A DNA stretch of 64,000 nucleotides, from positions 1 through 64,000 of the forward strand of contig JBDZUX010000004.1 of the NCBI GenBank assembly GCA_040255405.1, in the 5' to 3' direction. The stretch is from 66-474 sp040255405 (GTDB taxonomy: Bacteria > Pseudomonadota > Gammaproteobacteria > Xanthomonadales > Rhodanobacteraceae). Each line of letters starts with the position of its first letter. Within the stretch, counting starts at the first letter, position 1. Of this stretch, positions 61,420-64,000 are shown piece by piece. The position numbers and the translations under genes are program-made. The notes below the pieces were generated by a model that did not search any database, was not told the DNA's origin, and worked only from the letters and a program-made list of their open reading frames with translations.

Positions 61420-62373
61420 ATGTGCTACAGCGCGCAAATCTGGGCCGAATTCCGCAAGTTCGAGCGCGAGTTCGGCGCGGTGATGAACGTCAAGCAATAC
61501 GTGCAGTTCTTCTGGGAGCGGCGGAAAGACGGTTCATGGCGGAAGATTCCCAAGCGCATGAAGGATGCCTTCTCCGATCCGCGCAACGAGGCCGAGCGGG
61601 AAATCGCGGAGATCATCGCCGGGGGCGACGCCGAAGAAGCACACGCGCTCGAGGCCGAGCTGTTCCAGCAAAAGACGCGGCTGACGAACGCGGAGCGCGT
61701 GCTGCAGACCAAGCCCACCAAGAAGGCCGAGAACGACAAGCGCATTGCAACGGACAAGATTGCCCGTGCCCAGCGGAACCTGGATGACCTCCGGCGCAAG
61801 GAACCGCTACCACGTGATTCCCGCATGTTCCCGGGCTGGTATGCCAATGTGATGATTCTCCAGGATGGCAAGCGCACGCTGGTCCCGATGCGCTACCAGT
61901 GTCGCTTGCCCGGGTGGAACGAAGCGATGGAGCGCAAGTACCCGGGCACCTACAACGCGCGCCGGGACAATCTTGAAAAGACGTGGGGCAAGCTGTTCGG
62001 CTACCGCCACGGGATCATGGTCGTGAATGCATTTTTCGAGAATGTATCGCGGCACAAGGTGGAGCATCGTGAGCTGGCGCCGGGCGAGCGGGAGGAGAAC
62101 GTGGTGCTGGAATTTAGGCCGAACCCGCCGCACGACATGCTGGTGGCGTGCCTGTGGTCCTTCGATGAGCGCGCGGGCCTCTATTCCTTTGCCGCCATCA
62201 CGGACGAACCACCGCCGGAAATCGCCGCCGCCGGTCACGACCGCTGCATCATCCCGATCAAGCCGGAGAACGTGGATGCCTGGTTGAACCCGGATCCGGG
62301 CAATCTGGCCGCGCTACAAGCCATTCTTGATGATCGCGATCGGCCGTACTACGAACACCGATTGGCGGCCTAG
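61420..62373 (+). CDS. SOS-response-associated (SRAP/HMCES-like) protein, divergent
   Basis: A 317-residue SRAP-family protein. The family's catalytic Cys2 is present (MCYS). TYNARRDNLEKT stands where other members have the NARSET motif, and the C-terminal AAGHDRCIIPIKPENVDAWL matches the His-bearing HDRMPVIL region. It would crosslink to abasic sites in single-stranded DNA. A helical, charged insertion of about 75 residues (about 55-130, ALEAELFQQKTRLTNAERV) lies between the Cys and the body and is absent from E. coli YedK. In the NARSET motif the usual Glu is replaced by Asp or shifted. Confidence 0.85.
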   Translation: MCYSAQIWAEFRKFEREFGAVMNVKQYVQFFWERRKDGSWRKIPKRMKDAFSDPRNEAEREIAEIIAGGDAEEAHALEAELFQQKTRLTNAERVLQTKPTKKAENDKRIATDKIARAQRNLDDLRRKEPLPRDSRMFPGWYANVMILQDGKRTLVPMRYQCRLPGWNEAMERKYPGTYNARRDNLEKTWGKLFGYRHGIMVVNAFFENVSRHKVEHRELAPGEREENVVLEFRPNPPHDMLVACLWSFDERAGLYSFAAITDEPPPEIAAAGHDRCIIPIKPENVDAWLNPDPGNLAALQAILDDRDRPYYEHRLAA

Positions 62374-63110
62374 CGTCACCACCTCCTCGAAAATAGAAAG
62401 AAAGAAGCTGCACAGCGTCTCGGCTTGTTGTCGGCGTTATTCGACCCCGCCTCACTGCGGCAATTTGATGCCTGTGGCATAGCCAAGGGCTGGCGATGCT
62501 GGGAAGTGGGGGCTGGATGTCCCACTCTGGTACGGAAGATTGCAGAACGCATTGGCGATACGGGCAACGTATTGGCAACTGATATCGACGCTTCCTGGGC
62601 AAAGGAGGCCACATCCCACAACGTCCAAGTGCGCACCCATGACATTGCGCAAGATCCTGCAACTGACGAGTCGTTCGATCTGATACACGCTCGACTTGTA
62701 CTGGTGCACATCCCGGAACGGCAACGCGCGTTCCAAAACATGGTCAGCGCTTTGAAACCCGGTGGTTGGCTGGTGCTGGAAGATGCCGACCCCGCGCTGC
62801 AACCGTTGAGCTGCGTCGATGTGTACGGCCTCGAGCAGGAATTGGCCAACAGGATCAGGCAAGGGTTCAGAGCGTTGTTGTCGACCCGGGGGGCGGACAC
62901 CTCTTTCGGGCGAAGGCTGCCCCCCGGATGTTTCGCAATGCCGGCATGATTGAGGTTTCGGCCGACGCTTACTTCCCGGTCGCCATGCCCGAATGCATTC
63001 CGCTCGAGATCGCGACCATACACATGATCCGGGACGACTTGTTGAGCAACGGGATCGCCACAGAACAGGAAATTGAAAAACATCTTGAAAACGTATCTCG
63101 TGCGGCATGA
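62374..63110 (+). pseudogene. Class I SAM-dependent methyltransferase, decayed
   Basis: Reads in frame straight from the SRAP stop codon without a start (EAAQRLGLLSALFDP…), through the SAM motif EVGAGCPTL and FDLIHARLVLVHIPERQ, to about 62920. A run of six C (62920-62925) then shifts frame: RNAGMIEVSADAYFPVAMPE continues in the +1 frame to 63110. One extra C would restore the protein. It could be a true pseudogene or an assembly error, but the missing start also supports decay. Confidence 0.8.
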
Positions 63111-63111
63111 C

Positions 63112-63312
63112 GTTGTCGAAGCCGGAAAGACATTCGTCTTGCGCCAGGGAAGGTTCGCGGGTCGTCCAAGCGAAATGCGGGTCGAGGTAGCGGGTTCTGC
63201 TGGTTTGCCTTCATCCGTGACAGTGGCGGGAGACGTGCACATGATCGGGAGAGGAGTGATAGAAGCAGCCCTGCCGCCCGAGGGCGTAATGGCCGATCAG
63301 GCTGACCGCTGA
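63112..63312 (+). pseudogene. PhzF-family fragment (C-terminus only)
   Basis: Codons for KTFVLRQGRFAGRPSEMRVEV…VTVAGDVHMIGRGV match the C-terminal end of PhzF-like isomerases, including the GRPS motif. The N-terminal 200 residues are absent, so it is a remnant. Confidence 0.7.
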
Positions 63313-63402
63313 GAACGCTTCACCTGTGGAATAGCTTGATGGCACGTGTGACAGCCCGCCGCGAAAACCATCACCGCGAGACAACTGTCCTGACAACCGA
63401 AT

Positions 63403-64000
63403 TCAGTGCGACGCACCGCCGACCTGTTCGAGCATCCAGTCGCGAAACGCGCGCGACTTGCGCGGCAACTCGAATCCTTGCGGATACACGATGTAGTAGT
63501 CGAATGTGCGCAACGAGGGCAGCTTCCGCATCAAACGTACCAACTGTCCGCTGGCCAGTTTTTCGGAGATGAAGGCTTCGCGCCCCAGCATCACGCCCTG
63601 CCCGCGTTTTGCGGCCTGGACGGCCAGCAGCGCGCGCGGCTCGAACAAGCCCAGCATCAGCACGTCCAGTTCCAGCCGCCCCTTGGCCACCTTTTCGCCG
63701 CCGAGCAGGCGCCAGCGCGAGTAGCGTCCGAACTCCGCCGTCAGCGAGCCGTAGCGAGCCACCGTGCCGTCGGAAATCACGTTCAGCAGGTTGCAGCAGA
63801 ACAGTTGCGGGATGTCCGCCTTGTAGGTCTGGATCTGGTTCCACGCCGCCTCGATGTCGGCGTTGCGGTCGGCCGGGTTTTTCAGTTCGATCACCACCAG
63901 CGGCAGGCCGTTGACGAACGGCACGATGTCCGGCCGGCGCACCTTCAGCCCGTGCACGGTGAACTGCCGCACCGCCAGCAAGTCGTTGGCGCCATCGAAG
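63403..64000 (-). pseudogene. Chimeric frame: HsdR N-terminal fragment fused to a LysR regulator C-terminus
   Basis: Minus-strand frame open to the window edge. The upstream part (about 63630-64000) matches the type I restriction subunit HsdR: FDGANDLLAVRQFTV, RPDIVPFVNGLPLVVIELKNP and DGTVARYGSLTAEFGRY. The downstream part (63403 to about 63630) matches the C-terminus of GcvA-like LysR regulators: AAKRGQGVMLGREAF, LVRLMRKLPSL, YYIVYPQG, FRDWML. The helicase motor and the LysR DNA-binding half are missing, so neither works as such; it is a recombination scar. Confidence 0.8.

Noticed and set aside
62880..62950. Programmed frameshift in the methyltransferase
   Set aside because: The shift needs an extra base in a C-run and the gene also lacks a start codon; decay or sequencing error is simpler than recoding.
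1..64000. tRNA, rRNA and CRISPR arrays
   Set aside because: No GGTTCGAATCC-like T-loops with cloverleaf arms, rRNA segments or regularly spaced direct repeats were seen by eye. A covariance search could still find a missed tRNA.

Overview
The window looks like a chromosome segment of a high-GC gammaproteobacterium of the order Xanthomonadales (Lysobacterales), probably Rhodanobacteraceae or Lysobacteraceae. The main evidence is a fused aspartokinase/diaminopimelate decarboxylase (LysAC), a MurD2-MurL pair (the L-Glu then epimerise route to D-Glu in peptidoglycan, known from Xanthomonas), palindromic repeats beginning GTAG, and a purK-purE / DUF1631-nadC neighbourhood. This placement is inferred from gene content; no rRNA or tRNA was found to confirm it.

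Left part (1-24 kb), mostly housekeeping. It opens with the tail of a semialdehyde dehydrogenase, then carbonic anhydrase, a secreted protein and a 2-aminomuconate-deaminase-like RidA protein (together suggesting the lower kynurenine pathway). An ArsR/SRPBCC pair with a clear double operator, N-formylglutamate deformylase and a large GH17-GT2 beta-glucan synthase follow. Next come tamA-tamB, a CPBP protease, a HAD phosphatase, gamma-glutamyltransferase, purK, purE, a Trm112-like protein, a DUF1631 protein and nadC.

Middle part (24-50 kb). A Cyc2-like single-haem cytochrome-porin with a small PEGA-like partner is followed by the HrpA helicase, an M13 metallopeptidase and an OmpA-type lipoprotein with a good terminator. 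Then come a VOC protein, lysAC-murL-murD2 (minus strand), a Tat-targeted molybdenum hydroxylase and the rimP-nusA-infB-rbfA-truB translation operon with its promoter and leader hairpin. Palindromic repeats are dense here. Several appear to lie in frame inside hrpA and lysAC, and GTAG-type repeats supply the stop codons of four genes.

Right part (50-64 kb), accessory. A patch of IS remnants (IS3-like, IS5-like, and a gene cut to its signal peptide) borders a minus-strand module: ECF sigma factor, FecR anti-sigma, STN-domain TonB receptor, an AtxE2-family lasso-peptide isopeptidase and, one base downstream, a secreted protein with seven propeller-like repeats set inside a LamG domain. Sigma factor, anti-sigma, receptor and isopeptidase are the usual uptake-and-cleavage half of a proteobacterial lasso-peptide cluster. 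No precursor or B/C biosynthetic enzymes are visible, so this may be a scavenging or sensing module, and it is the most interesting system here. Upstream lie two tandem zinc-ribbon paralogues of unknown function, a divergent SRAP/HMCES protein, decayed methyltransferase and PhzF fragments, and an HsdR-LysR chimera running off the window.
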